Below, piece after piece: positions 5,202 to 6,033 of a stretch of 6,033 bases of DNA. This stretch comes from Sulfurimonas sp. Lineage in GTDB: Bacteria > Campylobacterota > Campylobacteria > Campylobacterales > Sulfurimonadaceae. The stretch lies in NCBI GenBank assembly GCA_026987995.1, contig JALSMC010000313.1:1-6033 (forward strand). The letters run 5' to 3'. Position 1 is the first letter of the stretch; every line of letters begins with the position of its first letter. The notes under the pieces are model-generated. The model did not search any database, had not been told where the DNA came from, and saw only the letters and a list, made by a program, of their open reading frames with translations. The position numbers and the translations under genes are program-made.

Positions 5202-6033
5202 GTTCTCGCTCCTTATATAGTGATGTAAATACGGCAACTTCAAAAGATTTGCCATAAATTTTAATGTTTTTAACAATATTGTCTAAAAATTCAACTGCCT
5301 TTTCTCTCTTTTTTACATTTTTTTCTATAATGCTTCTGGTGCCACTGTAGCGAAGTTGTGACTTCCATAATGTGTTGGAGATATCTTTTTTTATATTCTC
5401 TTGCATACGTGCAAAGTATGGAAGCATGTATATAAATCTTGTAGATATATCAAGGCTCTTTTTATAGTGATCTATTATCTCACTTAACTCCATCAAATCT
5501 ATAAAATCAACAAATTTAATGCTGTTATCAAATATTCTAACTCCATCTTTACCATCTCTTTTCATCTGCTCAAGGGCATGTTCACTCTCTCTTGCCATGA
5601 ACGTAACGGGTGTTTTGTCGTGAACCATCAAGATGCCGGCACTAAAGCTCATATCGTTTATGTCTGTAAGGAAGAATTTGTCAAATCTACTTTTAAGCGT
5701 TATTGCAAACTTTTGTATCTCATTCCAAGAGCCAATGACAAAAAGATCGTCTCCGCCGGCAAAAACGGTGTAGATATTTTTAAAAGATTGTTGCATAAGG
5801 TGGGCTAACTTTATGGTAAAGAAGTGGTTTATTAATCGTGCAGTCATGTTGTACCTTGCAAAGCTCATTTCACCACTCTTTGGTAAGCGCTCAATGAAGA
5901 GTGTTCCAAGGTTGTCTACATCTGCTTTTAAGACGCTTAGTGCTTTTTGCCCTTGACTTAACTCTGCAAGATCGGAAAACTCTTTTGGCAACTCATTCTC
6001 TTTATCAAATGGAATGTATGCTTTAAGTGTTCT
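5194..6033 (-). CDS. cas10: Cas10/Csm1, C-terminal part (open at the right edge)
   Basis: The last 279 residues of the large Csm subunit are visible. The reading frame continues past 6033, so the N-terminal HD nuclease domain and first palm domain are outside the window. Csm1 proteins usually run about 750-850 residues. The second palm (GGDEF-like) domain starts at the edge. KADVDNLGTLF (residues 36-46 from the edge) carries the metal-binding Asp, and FAGGDDLFVIG has the cyclase motif GGDD at residues 93-96 (5757-5746). FSAGILMVH and MKRDGKDGVRIF follow, as in other Cas10 palm domains. The rest is the helical C-terminal D4 domain. Intact GGDD predicts synthesis of cyclic oligoadenylates from ATP when target RNA binds. 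A TTG at 5991 is only an internal Leu codon and not a start. The stop overlaps csm2 by 8 bp. Confidence 0.95.
   Translation of the reverse strand, partial: RTLKAYIPFDKENELPKEFSDLAELSQGQKALSVLKADVDNLGTLFIERLPKSGEMSFARYNMTARLINHFFTIKLAHLMQQSFKNIYTVFAGGDDLFVIGSWNEIQKFAITLKSRFDKFFLTDINDMSFSAGILMVHDKTPVTFMARESEHALEQMKRDGKDGVRIFDNSIKFVDFIDLMELSEIIDHYKKSLDISTRFIYMLPYFARMQENIKKDISNTLWKSQLRYSGTRSIIEKNVKKREKAVEFLDNIVKNIKIYGKSFEVAVFTSLYKERERV
5202..5214 (-). promoter_or_regulatory. Strong ribosome binding site that fixes the GTG start of csm2
   Basis: AAGGAG (5214-5209 on the minus strand) lies within the last codons of cas10, 7 nt before the GTG at 5201. It is one of the best Shine-Dalgarno matches in the window and places the csm2 start there rather than at the distant upstream Met. 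Confidence 0.75.

Noticed and set aside
5202..5276. Longer Csm2 starting near 5276
   Set aside because: It would overlap the cas10 coding end by about 80 bp, and AAGGAG precedes the GTG at 5201 with ideal spacing.
3395..5808. Plus-strand open frames opposite csm4, csm3, csm2 and cas10
   Set aside because: Each is fully antisense to a confidently identified cas gene, has no Cas-like or other recognisable motif, and lacks operon context on the plus strand.
5989..5991. Start codon of a short free-standing GGDD protein
   Set aside because: The triplet is TTG in a frame that stays open to the window edge. The residues upstream continue a normal Cas10 linker, so this is an internal Leu.

Overview
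The window is the downstream two-thirds of a type III-A (Csm) CRISPR-Cas locus. It has AT-rich, compact coding. Every gene I accept is on the minus strand, so the locus reads from right to left. The low GC, tight operon style and protein flavour suggest a Campylobacterota-type bacterium (Sulfurimonas/Nautilia-like), but this is an inference from style and is not proven by any marker gene.

Layout in transcription order. The C-terminal part of cas10/csm1, carrying the GGDD cyclase motif, runs off the right edge (6033-5194). It is followed by csm2 (5201-4740), csm3 (4743-4039), csm4 (4029-3106) and csm5 (3109-1997). These form the Csm interference complex and are chained by short overlaps or a 9-nt gap. 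A 126-nt gap (1996-1871) holds a promoter-like sequence and a small palindrome. Next comes a compact adaptation module: a first cas2 (1870-1598), cas1 (1601-735), a 79-residue protein resembling only the N-terminal beta domain of Cas1 (738-499), and a second, divergent cas2 (497-225). A leader of about 144 bp (224-81) with internal direct and inverted repeats leads into the CRISPR array. The array begins at 80 and leaves the window at position 1 after one full repeat, one spacer and the start of a second repeat.

How the parts work together. Cas1 and Cas2 should insert new spacers at the leader-repeat junction near position 80. The array transcript is processed to crRNAs carried by the Csm complex. 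Csm3 keeps its target-RNA cleavage aspartate. Cas10 keeps GGDD, so the complex is predicted to make cyclic oligoadenylates on target binding. No Cas6 and no cyclic-oligoadenylate-activated effector (such as Csm6) is visible, so these must lie outside the window or be supplied in trans.

The most unusual part is the adaptation module. One full Cas1 is accompanied by two unlike Cas2 proteins, each with its conserved Asp, and by a stand-alone Cas1 N-terminal-domain-like protein translationally coupled to both neighbours. I know of no named family for that small protein. The leader, with its 26-bp near-perfect direct repeat and 13-bp inverted repeat, is also worth a second look.
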